Notes: a model not told the origin generated them from the sequence alone. A stretch of DNA of 64,000 nucleotides from CALMEC01 sp964628685 (GCA_964628685.1 CAZVNM010000002.1:1-64000); one strand, 5' to 3'; positions 1-8,740 are shown, numbered from the stretch's first letter. Translations and numbers: made by a program.

Positions 1-1
1 G

Positions 2-31
2 GAGCGGCGCCCGCTCATCGACGCGGACTGA
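2..31 (+). CDS. Possible C-terminal end of a gene entering from the left
   Basis: An open frame enters from the window edge, reads ERRPLIDAD and stops at TGA 29-31, just ahead of tRNA-Lys. Nine residues are too few to identify a family or even to prove coding. It is listed only because something must occupy the left flank. Confidence 0.25.
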   Translation, partial: ERRPLIDAD

Positions 32-52
32 CCCCGGCGGCCCCAACCCGAG

Positions 53-125
53 TGGGCCGTGAAGGGCTCGAACCTTCGACCTTGGGATTAAAAGTCCCCT
101 GCTCTACCAGCTGAGCTAACGGCCC
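53..125 (-). tRNA. tRNA-Lys (anticodon TTT)
   Basis: Read on the minus strand, a full cloverleaf can be drawn. The acceptor arm GGGCCGT pairs with ACGGCCC, the D arm is GCTC/GAGC, and the T arm carries TTCGAGC. The anticodon loop CTTTTAA exposes UUU, which reads lysine codons. The discriminator base is A and CCA is not encoded, as is common in actinobacteria. Confidence 0.95.
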
Positions 126-152
126 TCGGACGGCAGCTTAGCGGGAGATATG

Positions 153-190
153 GGCCCCTCCGCCCCGGGCCGAATCGGGGTGGAGGGGCC
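153..190 (-). terminator. Rho-independent-like hairpin after the 199-510 gene
   Basis: GGCCCCTCC-g-CCCC (153-166) pairs with GGGG-t-GGAGGGGCC (77-90 of the same hundred), giving a stem of 13 pairs around a 10-nt loop. It lies 9 nt past the stop of the minus-strand gene. The stretch after it has only a weak T content, so it may be an L-shaped terminator of the kind frequent in high-GC genomes. Confidence 0.6.
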
Positions 191-198
191 GGGAGGCA

Positions 199-510
199 TC
201 ACGCCGCCAGGAGCTCCTGCTCGTCGACCACCGCGCTGTCGAACGACTCCTGTGCGTGATACTCGGGTGTCTGGCGAAGCCGGCGCTTGGTCACCGCGAG
301 GGTGATCTCCCGCTCCGCGTGGTCCACGGCGGTGATCAGGCGTGCACGGACCTGATGCATGCGGTGGAGGAGCCGCGTGCTCACCACGATTGTGGAGAGC
401 GGCGTCTCGAGGGTGGCGCGGTCCACGCGGCCGACCAGGCCGTCCTGGGCGTACACGCGGTAGCCGACGAGGGCGTTGGTGTTGGTGAAGTCGATGGGGG
501 TGCTGACCAT
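199..510 (-). CDS. Small PRC-barrel-like protein, unknown function
   Basis: A 103-residue soluble protein. I chose ATG 510 because GAGGA sits 5 nt before it; an upstream ATG at 612 lacks such a site. Residues about 10-70 read LVGYRVYAQDGLVGRVDR, then alternating hydrophobic strands (IVVSTRLLHR, ARLITAVDHAEREITLAVTK). This resembles the opening strand pattern of PRC-barrel domains, which are small beta-barrels found alone or in RNA-processing and photosynthetic proteins. The C-terminus (YHAQESFDSAVVDEQELL) is acidic and probably flexible. The gene stands alone between a tRNA and pyrD. The family assignment is an inference from pattern only; I cannot give a role. Confidence 0.6.
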   Translation of the reverse strand: MVSTPIDFTNTNALVGYRVYAQDGLVGRVDRATLETPLSTIVVSTRLLHRMHQVRARLITAVDHAEREITLAVTKRRLRQTPEYHAQESFDSAVVDEQELLAA

Positions 511-731
511 GGTGTCCTCGTTGCGTCTGTCCTGCTCTGAACGAGTGGGAACGTGCCCGGTTGATACCCGACCCGTTCTTCTTGAAACGTCTGTTGCAAG
601 ATCGCTCGTCACGCCACGTTCCGCAAGGGCCGGACGACGGTCTTCACCGGACGCTTACCGCGTAGCGTTGGACGGATGAACCACCCTCGACCGCAACGCA
701 CCGTGCATTGGTCGACGACCGGGGGTCGCGC

Positions 732-1814
732 ATGAGCGTGCTCGACGCCGCCGGGCGTCTCGTCATCCGCCAGGGGCTCTTCCGGCTCGACCCCGAGCGC
801 GCGCACAACCTGGCCCTGCGCGGCCTCGGCCTGGTGGCCCGGCTGCCCGGGCGCTCGGCCGGCCCCGGCGGGTTCCAGGACGAGCGGCTGGCGCAGACCC
901 TCCTGGGGATCGACTTCCCCAACCCCATCGGGCTGGCCGCCGGTCTGGACAAGCAGGCCGTCGCGGTGCCCGCGTGGGCGCGCCTGGGGTTCGGCTTCTG
1001 CGAGGTGGGCACCATCACCGCCCAGCCGCAGCCGGGAAACCCGCGCCCCCGCGTGTTCCGCCTGCCCGACGACCGCGCGCTCATCAACCGCTTCGGCTTC
1101 AACAGCGAGGGGTCGCTGCACGTGGCCGCGCGCCTGGCCGACTGGGACGTGCGCGGACAGCTGCACGCCATCCCGCTGGGGATCAACATCGGCAAGAGCA
1201 AGGTGGCGCAGGACGCCGAGGCCGACTACCTGGCGACGTTCGGGCGGGTGGCCCCGTTCGCCGACTACGTGGCCGTCAACGTGAGCTCGCCCAACACGCC
1301 GGGCCTGCGGGACCTGCAGGAGCGCGACGCGCTGGCGGGTCTGCTCGCCCGGCTGACCGGCGCCAACCACGTGCTGGAGCGCCCGCGCCCCATCCTCGTG
1401 AAGGTGGCCCCCGATCTGGACGACGCGGCGCTCGACGCCATCGTCGACCTCGCCGTGGAACACGTGCAGGGCATCATCGTCTGCAACACCACGATCGCGC
1501 GCGACGGGCTCACCTCCCCACGCCACGTGGACGAGGTGGGCGGCCTGTCGGGCGCACCGGTGCGCGAGCGCTCGGACGACATGATCGCCCGGGTCCACCG
1601 CCGGGCACCGGACCTGCCGATCATCGGGGTGGGCGGCGTGTTCGGTGCGGCCGACGCATGGGCCAAGATCCGGGCCGGGGCCCGGCTGGTGCAGGTCTAC
1701 ACCGGCTTCGTCTACGAGGGGCCGGGCCTCGTGCGGCGCATCAACGAGGACCTGGTGACGCTCATGGAACAGGCGGGGGTCCGCAGGCTCGTGGAGGCCG
1801 TGGGCGGCGGTTGA
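732..1814 (+). CDS. pyrD: Dihydroorotate dehydrogenase, class 2 (quinone)
   Basis: A 360-residue protein that oxidises dihydroorotate to orotate, the fourth step of de novo pyrimidine synthesis, passing electrons through FMN to membrane quinones. Class 2 is indicated by the extended N-terminal helix region (residues 1-45) that docks on the membrane, followed by NPIGLAAGLDK (about 64-74). The catalytic-serine segment reads NVSSPNTPGLRDLQ, and the FMN phosphate site is IIGVGGVFGAADAWAKI. The length is typical of the family. The ATG at 732 follows a G-rich stretch; an upstream in-frame GTG at 708 would add eight residues of low conservation. No other pyrimidine gene is adjacent. Confidence 0.95.
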   Translation: MSVLDAAGRLVIRQGLFRLDPERAHNLALRGLGLVARLPGRSAGPGGFQDERLAQTLLGIDFPNPIGLAAGLDKQAVAVPAWARLGFGFCEVGTITAQPQPGNPRPRVFRLPDDRALINRFGFNSEGSLHVAARLADWDVRGQLHAIPLGINIGKSKVAQDAEADYLATFGRVAPFADYVAVNVSSPNTPGLRDLQERDALAGLLARLTGANHVLERPRPILVKVAPDLDDAALDAIVDLAVEHVQGIIVCNTTIARDGLTSPRHVDEVGGLSGAPVRERSDDMIARVHRRAPDLPIIGVGGVFGAADAWAKIRAGARLVQVYTGFVYEGPGLVRRINEDLVTLMEQAGVRRLVEAVGGG

Positions 1815-1868
1815 TCCCGGGCGCCCGGGCGTCTGGCATCGACGTGACCCGGCGGGGATGATGCCCGC

Positions 1869-2576
1869 ATGATCGCGACCACCCCTCTGCGCGGCGTCCG
1901 CCGTGCGCTCATCGCGCTCGCCGTCGTCCTCCCCGCCGCCGTCGTGGCTGAGGCTCCGGCCGCCGCGACGCCCACCGGCGAGTACCGCGCCACCGTCGAA
2001 CGCCTCTCGCCGCAGGTGCGGACGATGCTCGTGAGGGGCGGGTACTGGCGGCGGGGATGCCCGGTCGGTCTGGGCGACCTGCGTCTCGTCACGGTGACCC
2101 ACCGCGGGTTCGACGGACGCGACCGCGAGGGCGAGGTCATCGTCAACCGCAGGGCGGCCGGACCCATGGTGCGCGCCTTCCGGCGGCTGCACGAGCTGCG
2201 GTTTCCCATCCGCCACATGACGCTGGACGCCATGTACGGACCGCCGGACGCGGTCGCCGCCCCCGACGACGTGAGCGGCGCCTTCCACTGCCGACGCGCC
2301 GTGCCGTCACCGTGCAGCGGGGGCACGCGCAGCCGCAACTGGTCCAACCACGCGTACGGCCTGGCGATCGACCTCAACCCGCGGGAGAACCCCTACATGG
2401 GGTGTGGACGCTCGCGCAACCCCGCCGTGCGACCCTACTTCGACCGGTCGCGTGTTCGCACGGGCATGGTGACTCCGCCAGTGGTGCGGGCATTCGCTGC
2501 GGTCGGGTGGAGCTGGGGTGGCGCGTGGCGGGGCGACACCAGGGACTGGATGCACTTCTCCTGGAACGGGCGCTGA
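1869..2576 (+). CDS. Secreted M15-family D-Ala-D-Ala carboxypeptidase-like protein
   Basis: A 235-residue protein with an N-terminal signal peptide: two arginine-containing turns, the hydrophobic run ALIALAVVLPAAVVAEA, then AAATPT as the probable cleavage zone. The C-terminal half carries the zinc-peptidase pattern of family M15: SNHAYGLAIDLNP supplies His and Asp, and DWMHFSW near the end supplies the second His. Enzymes of this fold trim peptide stems of peptidoglycan outside the membrane. Two cysteine pairs (RGCPVG, FHCRR, SPCSG, MGCGR) suggest disulfides, which fits secretion. It ends 15 nt from the end of the convergent deaminase-like gene. The substrate cannot be told from sequence. Confidence 0.85.
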   Translation: MIATTPLRGVRRALIALAVVLPAAVVAEAPAAATPTGEYRATVERLSPQVRTMLVRGGYWRRGCPVGLGDLRLVTVTHRGFDGRDREGEVIVNRRAAGPMVRAFRRLHELRFPIRHMTLDAMYGPPDAVAAPDDVSGAFHCRRAVPSPCSGGTRSRNWSNHAYGLAIDLNPRENPYMGCGRSRNPAVRPYFDRSRVRTGMVTPPVVRAFAAVGWSWGGAWRGDTRDWMHFSWNGR

Positions 2577-2591
2577 CCGTCGTGGCCCCGC

Positions 2592-3632
2592 TCAGACCGA
2601 CGCGCCCGCCCGCCATCCGGTGGCGAAGGCCACGCGGTGGGCGAACGCGTTGATCTCGCTCGCGTCGTGGCGTCCGATCGCCCCCAGGCGCACCAGCTTG
2701 GCGTACTCGGCGCGCAGTCGCGTGCCGATCATCTCGGGTCCGTCGGTGGCGATGACGATGGGCACGTCGGCCCGGCGCAGATCGAACACGATCTCGGCGA
2801 TCTGCTCCTCGCCGCGCACGGCGCCGGTCTTGACGTTGGAGGTGGGGCAGACCTCCAGCACGATGCCCCGCTCGGCGATGCGCGCGGCCAGCCGCGGTTC
2901 GAACGCGGCGATGATGCCGTGGCCGATGCGGTCGACGCCCAGCTCCACCACCTGCTCCAGCTCGGCGATGTAGGGGGTGGGGTCTGGGGCGTTCACCCCC
3001 TCCTCGCCCGCGTGGAACGTCACGCCCAGGCCGGCGTCCCGCGCACGGCGGATGAGGGGCGCAAGCGCCCCGTAGTCGTAGGGCAGGGGCGCGCCCGCCG
3101 GCCGCGGCCCGCCGATGTCGATGGCCACGACCCCGCGTCCGGCGAAGCGGATGGCCTTCTCGACGATCGCGGTGTTCAGCTGCTCGGGAAAGCACCGGTC
3201 CATCATCAGGACGATGCTGGCGGTGATCGGGTACTCCAGCATGGCCCTGTCGGCGGCGTGGACGGCCGACATGACGATGGCGTCCAGGTCGCGCTCCCCG
3301 CCGCGGTTGCGCTTGGCGGGGTTGAACCGCACCTCGTGGGTGGTGATGCGCTGCGACCGGTAGGCGCCGGTCAGCATCCCGTGCACCGAGGTGAACACCC
3401 CCTGCGGGCTCGACTGGATGAGCTCGGTCAGGTGGTAGATGGCGTTGAGGCCGTCCAGACCCTGCACGCCGGCGCCCACCGTGGCCGCCCGCTGGAACGC
3501 CCAGTAGTCGTCGTACGGCAGCTTGATGCCCTGCTCGTGGGCGAGCTCCCACATGGTGGCGGCATCCACACCGCCACCCAGGTGGGCGTGCAGCTCGGCG
3601 AGCGGCTCGTCGGGTTGGAGACCGTGGTCCAT
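2592..3632 (-). CDS. add: Adenosine deaminase-like metal-dependent hydrolase
   Basis: A 346-residue amidohydrolase. The metal and catalytic motifs of the adenosine deaminase family are present in order: HAHL (15-18), HAGEEG (about 203), RIGHG, CPTSNV and a final TDGP. In classical adenosine deaminases the last motif is TDDP, where the first Asp binds zinc and the second contacts the purine. Here the second is Gly, so substrate choice may differ (another aminopurine nucleoside, for example). The gene is last in a minus-strand run after adenosine kinase, bolA and grxD, 20 nt behind grxD, and this context favours purine nucleoside salvage. The symbol is given on family grounds and not as proof of adenosine as substrate. 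Confidence 0.8.
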   Translation of the reverse strand: MDHGLQPDEPLAELHAHLGGGVDAATMWELAHEQGIKLPYDDYWAFQRAATVGAGVQGLDGLNAIYHLTELIQSSPQGVFTSVHGMLTGAYRSQRITTHEVRFNPAKRNRGGERDLDAIVMSAVHAADRAMLEYPITASIVLMMDRCFPEQLNTAIVEKAIRFAGRGVVAIDIGGPRPAGAPLPYDYGALAPLIRRARDAGLGVTFHAGEEGVNAPDPTPYIAELEQVVELGVDRIGHGIIAAFEPRLAARIAERGIVLEVCPTSNVKTGAVRGEEQIAEIVFDLRRADVPIVIATDGPEMIGTRLRAEYAKLVRLGAIGRHDASEINAFAHRVAFATGWRAGASV

Positions 3633-3651
3633 GCCGCTGGGGCGGGACGGC

Positions 3652-3987
3652 CTACTTGGCGTCCAGCAACTCCTGCAGCTCGCCGCTCTCGTACATCTCG
3701 GTGGTGATGTCGCATCCGCCGACGAGCTTGCCGTCGACGAAGAGCTGCGGCGTCGTCGGCCAGTCCGACCACGAGGAGAGCACCTCGCGGATGCGCGGAT
3801 CCTCCAGGATGTCGCGCGAGCCGTACTCGGTGCCGGTGATCTGAAGGATCTGCGCCACCCGCTGGCTGAAGCCGCATCGCGGCATCTGCGGGGTGCCCTT
3901 CATGTAGAGGAAGACGCGGTTCTCGGACGTCTCCTTCTTGATCTGGTCGAGGATCTCCGCCTCGCTCATCGTCAGCGTGTCGCTCAT
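3652..3987 (-). CDS. grxD: Monothiol glutaredoxin (CGFS type, Grx4-like)
   Basis: A 111-residue protein with the monothiol active site CGFS in MPRCGFSQ at about 46-53, preceded by the glutathione-contacting MKGTP and followed by WPTTPQLFVDG and GGCDI. This is the signature of class II glutaredoxins, which hold a [2Fe-2S] cluster with glutathione and deliver it to targets and do not reduce disulfides. Its ATG overlaps the bolA stop by ATGA, so the two proteins are probably made together. BolA and CGFS glutaredoxins are known to form mixed cluster-bound heterodimers. Confidence 0.95.
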   Translation of the reverse strand: MSDTLTMSEAEILDQIKKETSENRVFLYMKGTPQMPRCGFSQRVAQILQITGTEYGSRDILEDPRIREVLSSWSDWPTTPQLFVDGKLVGGCDITTEMYESGELQELLDAK

Positions 3988-4220
3988 GCATCCTCCGGAA
4001 CGTGGGTCTTGAGGGCGAGGGCGTGGATCGTGCCGTCGTCCATGTAGGGCTTGACCGCGGCGTAGACCAGCTTGTGCTGCTCGATCCGCGACAACCCCCG
4101 GAACTGCGGCGCCACGACCTCGGCCGCCAGGTGATCACCGCCTCCGTGGTCCACCACCACCGCGGTGGAACCCGGGAGCGCGGTCTCGATCATCGTCTTG
4201 TATTCGGTCACATCGGGCAT
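3984..4220 (-). CDS. bolA: BolA family iron-sulfur partner protein
   Basis: A 78-residue protein starting MPDVTEYKTMIETALPG, with the BolA core in which HLAAEVVAPQFRGLSRIEQH precedes LVYAAVKPYM and IHALALKTHVP. The invariant histidine of the helix-turn-helix-like class II fold lies in ...RIEQHKLVY. BolA/IbaG proteins bind CGFS glutaredoxins through a shared [2Fe-2S] cluster. The start is set by ATG 4220-4218. It is the second gene of the minus-strand run, about 90 nt after adenosine kinase, and is translationally coupled to grxD. Confidence 0.93.
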   Translation of the reverse strand: MPDVTEYKTMIETALPGSTAVVVDHGGGDHLAAEVVAPQFRGLSRIEQHKLVYAAVKPYMDDGTIHALALKTHVPEDA

Positions 4221-4309
4221 GGGAAAATCATAGCCCGGTGGGTTGACGGGATGCCGCCGGCGTGGTGAGACGTGCGCGGACGCGGTCGGCACGCGGCGGT
4301 GCGCCGGGG

Positions 4310-5284
4310 TCAGCCCAGGTGCTGTGCCACCTCGGCGGCCGCATCCTCGCCGTAGGACTCCCGCACGCGACCGACGAAGGCGTCCGGCGTGAAGTCGTAC
4401 TCCTGGGTGCCCACCGTCTCGACCACGTAGGCGGCCAGCACGCAGCCCACCTGGGCCGACCGCTCCATGTCGAGGTCCCAGGCCCGTCCGGCGAGGAATC
4501 CGGCCCGGAAGGCGTCGCCGACGCCGGTGGGCTCGATGGCGGTCACATTGGCCGCCGCCGGCACCTCGATCGTCTCGCGGTCGCGGGCGGTGATCCGCAC
4601 GCCGTCCTTGCCGAGCGTGGTGACCTGGGTGTCGACGCGGTCCAGGATCTCGTCGGCCGACCACTCGGTCTTGGCCTCGATCAGATGCGACTCGTACTCG
4701 TTGGAGAAGAGGATGGCCGCGCCCTCGATCAGGTCGCGGATGGCGGGGCCGTCCGTGAACGCCAGCTGCTGGCTGCAGTCCGAGATGAACGGATAGCCGC
4801 GCTGGCGGCACTCGTCGGTGTGGCGGGCCATCGCCACCGGGTCGTCGGCGCCGATCAGGACGTAGTCGGGCGCCCCCACGCGCGCAACGATCGGTTCGAG
4901 CTCGATCATCCGCGCCTCGCTCATCGCCCCGGGGTAGAAGGACGCGAACTGCGCCATCGCGGTGTCGGTGGTGCACACGAACCGGGCCGTGTGGTGCGTC
5001 TCCGAGATGTGCACCGACCCGCAGTCCACGCCGTGGCGTTCCAGCCACGAGCGGTACTCGGCGAAGTCCTCGCCCGCCGCACCCACGAGCACCGGCGTGA
5101 GCCCCAGCTTGGCGAGCCCGAAGCACATGTTGGGCGCCACACCGCCCCGGCGGATCTCGAGGTCGTCCACCAGGAACGACACGGAGAGCTTCTCGAGTTG
5201 GTCGACCATCAGCGAATCCGAGAACCTCCCGGAGAAGGTCATCAGGTGGTCGGTGGCGATGGAACCGGCGATGAGCAGTGACAT
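4310..5284 (-). CDS. adoK: Adenosine kinase / PfkB-family carbohydrate kinase
   Basis: A 324-residue PfkB-type kinase, the same length as mycobacterial adenosine kinase. It begins LLIAGSIATDHLMTF, has the substrate-binding RRGGVAPNMCFGLAKLG (about 45-62) and the C-terminal anion-hole motif EPTGVGDAFRAGF near 255, whose Asp is the catalytic base. Actinobacterial AdoK proteins phosphorylate adenosine to AMP and are PfkB-like, unlike the eukaryotic type. It is the first gene of a run that ends with an adenosine deaminase-like gene, supporting a nucleoside role. A sugar substrate remains possible. Confidence 0.82.
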   Translation of the reverse strand: MSLLIAGSIATDHLMTFSGRFSDSLMVDQLEKLSVSFLVDDLEIRRGGVAPNMCFGLAKLGLTPVLVGAAGEDFAEYRSWLERHGVDCGSVHISETHHTARFVCTTDTAMAQFASFYPGAMSEARMIELEPIVARVGAPDYVLIGADDPVAMARHTDECRQRGYPFISDCSQQLAFTDGPAIRDLIEGAAILFSNEYESHLIEAKTEWSADEILDRVDTQVTTLGKDGVRITARDRETIEVPAAANVTAIEPTGVGDAFRAGFLAGRAWDLDMERSAQVGCVLAAYVVETVGTQEYDFTPDAFVGRVRESYGEDAAAEVAQHLG

Positions 5285-5359
5285 TCGCGGGACCCTAGCG
5301 ATGCGCGCACCCGCATCGCCGCCGCATTCCGGGGACGATCTGCCCTCGTGGGCGCCGGG

Positions 5360-6460
5360 TCAGTCCGGTGACGAGGGCAGCCGCGCCGGGTCGAACGGCG
5401 TGGCGTCGACCGAGTGCGACGCACCGTCCAGGATCATCTCGGCCACCATGCGGCCGGTGGCCGGGGCGTTCATGATCCCCCACGACGCATGGCCGGTCGC
5501 GAGGATCACGCCGGGTGCATGGGCGAGGGGGCCGATCAGCGGCACGCCGTCCACGGTGACGGGCCGGTAGCAGGCGCGACGGTGGACGACCTCTGCGTCT
5601 GCCAGCACGCTCGACTGGACCGCCGCCATCCGCCGCAGCGCGTCGGTGGCCCGGGCCGAGGGGTGGATGGCCTCCGGGTCGTCGGGCAGCGGGTCGGGCT
5701 CGCCGAAGCCGTTCACGTAGACGACGCCGCTGTCGCGGGGATAGATCTCCGGTTGGCGGCGCATGCCGTCGGCGTCGCGGAAGTCGCAGAAGACCGCCTG
5801 CGCCGGCACGTCGGCGGCCAGGGTGATGCTCGCGCCCTTCATCGCGACCACCTGTGGCAGACCGACCCACGCCTGCATGCGCGAGGTCCACGGACCCAGG
5901 GCCAGCACCACCACGTCGGCGGGCTCGATGCGCCCGTCGATCGACACGCCGCGCACCGCGCCGGTGGCGGGATCGCGGTCCAGACCGTCCACGATCCCGG
6001 TGACCAGGGTCGCGCCGCGCGCCACCGCGGCGTCCACCAGGGCGCGGGTGAAGCGCTCGGGCTCGACCTGGGCGGTCGTTTCGACGGTGCCGATCACCTC
6101 GTGCACCGCCACGTTGCCGTCCAGCCAGTCGGGCGCCTCCAGCCTGCGGTAGCGCTCGACCGACGGCCCGTCGGCGGCCGCCACCATCAGCGTCTCCATG
6201 GGGCGGTATCCGACGGTGTCGGCACCCAACTCGTTGGCGATCTCCCGGTGCAGGGCGAAGCTCGCGCGCGCCAGCTCCCGCACCGGCGACTCGTCCTGCC
6301 AGTCGAGCGCGAGGAAGCCGCCCGACTTGCCGGATGCGGCGGCCGCCGGCGCCGAGCGCTCGACGATGGTGGGCGTCGCGCCGCGCCGGGTCACGAAGTG
6401 GGCGACGCAGGCCCCGATGACGCCGGCGCCGCAGATGACGATGCGGCGGTCATGGTCCAT
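5360..6460 (-). CDS. FAD-dependent oxidoreductase (D-amino acid oxidase / glycine oxidase fold)
   Basis: A 366-residue flavoprotein. The N-terminus RIVICGAGVIGACVAHFVTR holds the GxGxxG dinucleotide-binding fold, and the DAO-type C-terminal motif is VDGVPLIGPLAHAPGVILATGHASWGIMNAPATG. The substrate domain between them has the usual six-strand sheet. Members oxidise glycine, sarcosine, proline or D-amino acids. Which of these applies cannot be read from the sequence. ATG 6460 and an upstream ATG 6475 are both possible starts; the first places the fold at residue 5. It stands alone, 45 nt past a decayed HTH fragment. Confidence 0.85.
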   Translation of the reverse strand: MDHDRRIVICGAGVIGACVAHFVTRRGATPTIVERSAPAAAASGKSGGFLALDWQDESPVRELARASFALHREIANELGADTVGYRPMETLMVAAADGPSVERYRRLEAPDWLDGNVAVHEVIGTVETTAQVEPERFTRALVDAAVARGATLVTGIVDGLDRDPATGAVRGVSIDGRIEPADVVVLALGPWTSRMQAWVGLPQVVAMKGASITLAADVPAQAVFCDFRDADGMRRQPEIYPRDSGVVYVNGFGEPDPLPDDPEAIHPSARATDALRRMAAVQSSVLADAEVVHRRACYRPVTVDGVPLIGPLAHAPGVILATGHASWGIMNAPATGRMVAEMILDGASHSVDATPFDPARLPSSPD

Positions 6461-6505
6461 GGCCGCATCATGCACCGGTTGCGGTCCGGATGCGACCGGT
6501 GACGC

Positions 6506-6598
6506 TCAGGTCTCCTCGAGCGCGCGCATCCGGTCGGCGCGGAAGCGCGTCTGCCACCGGCGGACCGTCGACGAACTGACCCCCACGCGCTCGGCGGA
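6506..6598 (-). pseudogene. Decayed helix-turn-helix fragment, in frame after the DUF255 stop
   Basis: Right after the TGA of the upstream gene (6599-6601) the same frame stays open for 30 codons and stops at 6506-6508. It encodes a typical HTH: AERVGVSSSTVRRWQTRFRA, then DRMRALEET. This pattern is close to the N-terminal HTH of IS630-type transposases and related winged proteins (xAxxLGVSxxTVxRWxxRFR). There is no start codon or catalytic part, so it looks like a relic of a mobile-element gene. Confidence 0.5.
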
Positions 6599-8644
6599 TC
6601 AGTCGTCGGGGTGCAGCAGTGCGGTCACCTCATCCGGCTGCGTCACCGGGGCACGACACGTCCCGCCGCTGCAGACGTAGGCGGCGGCAGCGCCGTCCAC
6701 CAGGGGCCGATCGGTGAAGAGCGGGCTTGCGGCCACCGCGTCGGCGTCGGCGGGGTCGACCGTGAGCACCGCCGCAGCCGGATCGGCCATGCGTGCGGCG
6801 CGCACCAGGGCGCGCAGGCCGGCGTCGCCGGACGGGCCGGCCACCACGACCTCGGTGGGGGCGGGGGCGGTGATCGCGTCGACGGCCACCAGCGCGGTGC
6901 CGAAGGCGTGGGGGAAGCGCACGGCGTCGGCCACAACCATCTCGAGGGCCCGTGTGGCCTGTGCCGCATAGGCCTGCTTGCCGGTCAGCCAGGAGAGGCG
7001 CCACAGCACCCAGGCCGACTGCGAGTTGCCGCCCGGGGTGGGGTGGTCCTCGGCGTCGCGCGTTCGGGCGATGAGGGCCTCGCCGTCCGACCCGGCCAGG
7101 TAGAAGCCACGGCCCTCGGCGTCGACGAACAGGGTAAGGATCGCCTGGGCCAGGTCGTCGGCGGCACGCAGCCAGCGCGGATCGGATGTGGCCAGAAAGA
7201 GCTCGATGAGGCCGTCGGCCAGGTTGGCGTGGTCGTCCAGACACCCCAGGTGATGGGCGGCGCCGTCCATCCAGACGCGGCGCAGACGCCCGTCGACGAT
7301 CAGGTTGTCCAGGAGGAAGTCGGCGGTCGCGACGGCGCGTTCGACGTAGGACGGCCGGTCGAGGAGGGTGCCGGCCGCGGCCAGCGCGCCGATCGCGAGT
7401 CCGTTCCACGAGACGATCACCTTGTCGTCGCGTGCGGGTGCGGCCCGCGAGGCGCGGGCGGCCGCCAGCTTGGGGATGGCCGTCGTCAGGAGCGCCTGCG
7501 CCTCGGCGCCCACCACGCGCGCCACGTGCTCCATGGGGGCCGCGACGTGGAGGATGTTGGCACCCTCGAAGTTGCCCTCGGGGCGCATGCCGTACCGCGC
7601 GATGACCGCGATGGCCTCCGGACGCGTCAGCACCTCCTCCAGCTGTTCGGCCGTCCAGGTGAAGTAGGCGCCCTCGCCGCCGGGTGAGTCGGCGTCCTGC
7701 GCGGCGGCGTACCCGCCGTCGGGTGCGCGCATCTCGTGCTCCAGGTAGTCGACGGTGCGTTCGGCCACCTCGCGCCAGCGCCCCTCGCCGGTGACGGCGT
7801 ACGCCATCGCGTAGACCCGGGCCAGGAGGGCGTTGTCGTAGAGCATCTTCTCGAAGTGCGGCACCAGCCACACCGCGTCGGTGCTGTAGCGGTGGAAGCC
7901 GCCGCCCACCTGGTCGTGGATGCCGCCGTCGGCCATCGACCGCAGCGTGGTCTCGACCATGCGCAGTGCGTGCTGGTCGCCGGGGGTGCGGGCCAGGCGG
8001 CGCAGCAGGAACTCGAGCGTCAGGTGCGGCGGGAACTTGGGCGCGCCGCCGAAGCCGCCGGTGGCCGGATCGAACACGACCGCGAGCCCCATCACCGCCT
8101 CGCGCACCAGCTCCGCCGAGAGCTCGCCCGCGCCGGACGGTCCGACCCGCGACTCCAGCCGCTCGCGCACCTGTGCGCCGGTGGCGGCCACGTCGCCGCG
8201 ACGGTTGGCGTAGGCGTCGGCGGCGAACTCCAGGACGTCCGGGAAGCCGGGCACGCCGTGACGGGCGGTGGGCGGGTAGTAGGTGCCGGCGAAGAAGGGC
8301 TCGCCGTCCGGCGTCATGAAGACCGTCATCGGCCAGCCGCCCTGTCCCGAGAGGGCCATGGTGGCCTGCATGTAGAGCGCGTCGACGTCGGGCCGCTCCT
8401 CGCGGTCCACCTTGATGCAGACGAACAGGCGGTTCATGACCGCCGCGATGTCGGCGTCCTCGAACGACTCGTGCGCCATGACGTGGCACCAGTGACAGGA
8501 GCTGTAGCCGACCGACAGCAGCACCGGCCGGTCGTCGCGGCGGGCGCGCTCGAAGGCCTCCTCCCCCCACGGGTACCAGTCGACAGGGTTGTCGGCGTGC
8601 TGGCGCAGATAGAGGCTGGGCTCGTCGGCGAGGCGGTTCGGCAT
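6599..8644 (-). CDS. Thioredoxin-domain protein with six-hairpin domain (DUF255 / YyaL family)
   Basis: A 681-residue protein. The N-terminal thioredoxin-like domain (about 1-165) starts MPNRLADEPSLYLRQHADNP and carries the active-site-like WCHWCHVMAHESFED with its CxxC pair. The rest is an alpha/alpha toroid like that of N-acylglucosamine epimerases, with KFPPHLTLEFLLR, FHRYSTDAVWLVPHFEKMLYDN and YFTWT as family landmarks. The cellular role of the family is not established; human SPATA20 is a relative. The length is normal. No signal peptide is visible. The start at ATG 8644 fits the family N-terminus. Confidence 0.9.
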   Translation of the reverse strand: MPNRLADEPSLYLRQHADNPVDWYPWGEEAFERARRDDRPVLLSVGYSSCHWCHVMAHESFEDADIAAVMNRLFVCIKVDREERPDVDALYMQATMALSGQGGWPMTVFMTPDGEPFFAGTYYPPTARHGVPGFPDVLEFAADAYANRRGDVAATGAQVRERLESRVGPSGAGELSAELVREAVMGLAVVFDPATGGFGGAPKFPPHLTLEFLLRRLARTPGDQHALRMVETTLRSMADGGIHDQVGGGFHRYSTDAVWLVPHFEKMLYDNALLARVYAMAYAVTGEGRWREVAERTVDYLEHEMRAPDGGYAAAQDADSPGGEGAYFTWTAEQLEEVLTRPEAIAVIARYGMRPEGNFEGANILHVAAPMEHVARVVGAEAQALLTTAIPKLAAARASRAAPARDDKVIVSWNGLAIGALAAAGTLLDRPSYVERAVATADFLLDNLIVDGRLRRVWMDGAAHHLGCLDDHANLADGLIELFLATSDPRWLRAADDLAQAILTLFVDAEGRGFYLAGSDGEALIARTRDAEDHPTPGGNSQSAWVLWRLSWLTGKQAYAAQATRALEMVVADAVRFPHAFGTALVAVDAITAPAPTEVVVAGPSGDAGLRALVRAARMADPAAAVLTVDPADADAVAASPLFTDRPLVDGAAAAYVCSGGTCRAPVTQPDEVTALLHPDD

Positions 8645-8740
8645 GGACGTCACCTTGGCACACGCGCCGGATCCCGGCGTCGGGTCCGGCGGCACCGGTC
8701 GCCGTGGCCGCGCCCGCGACGGCAGGTACGGTCCGCGCCC

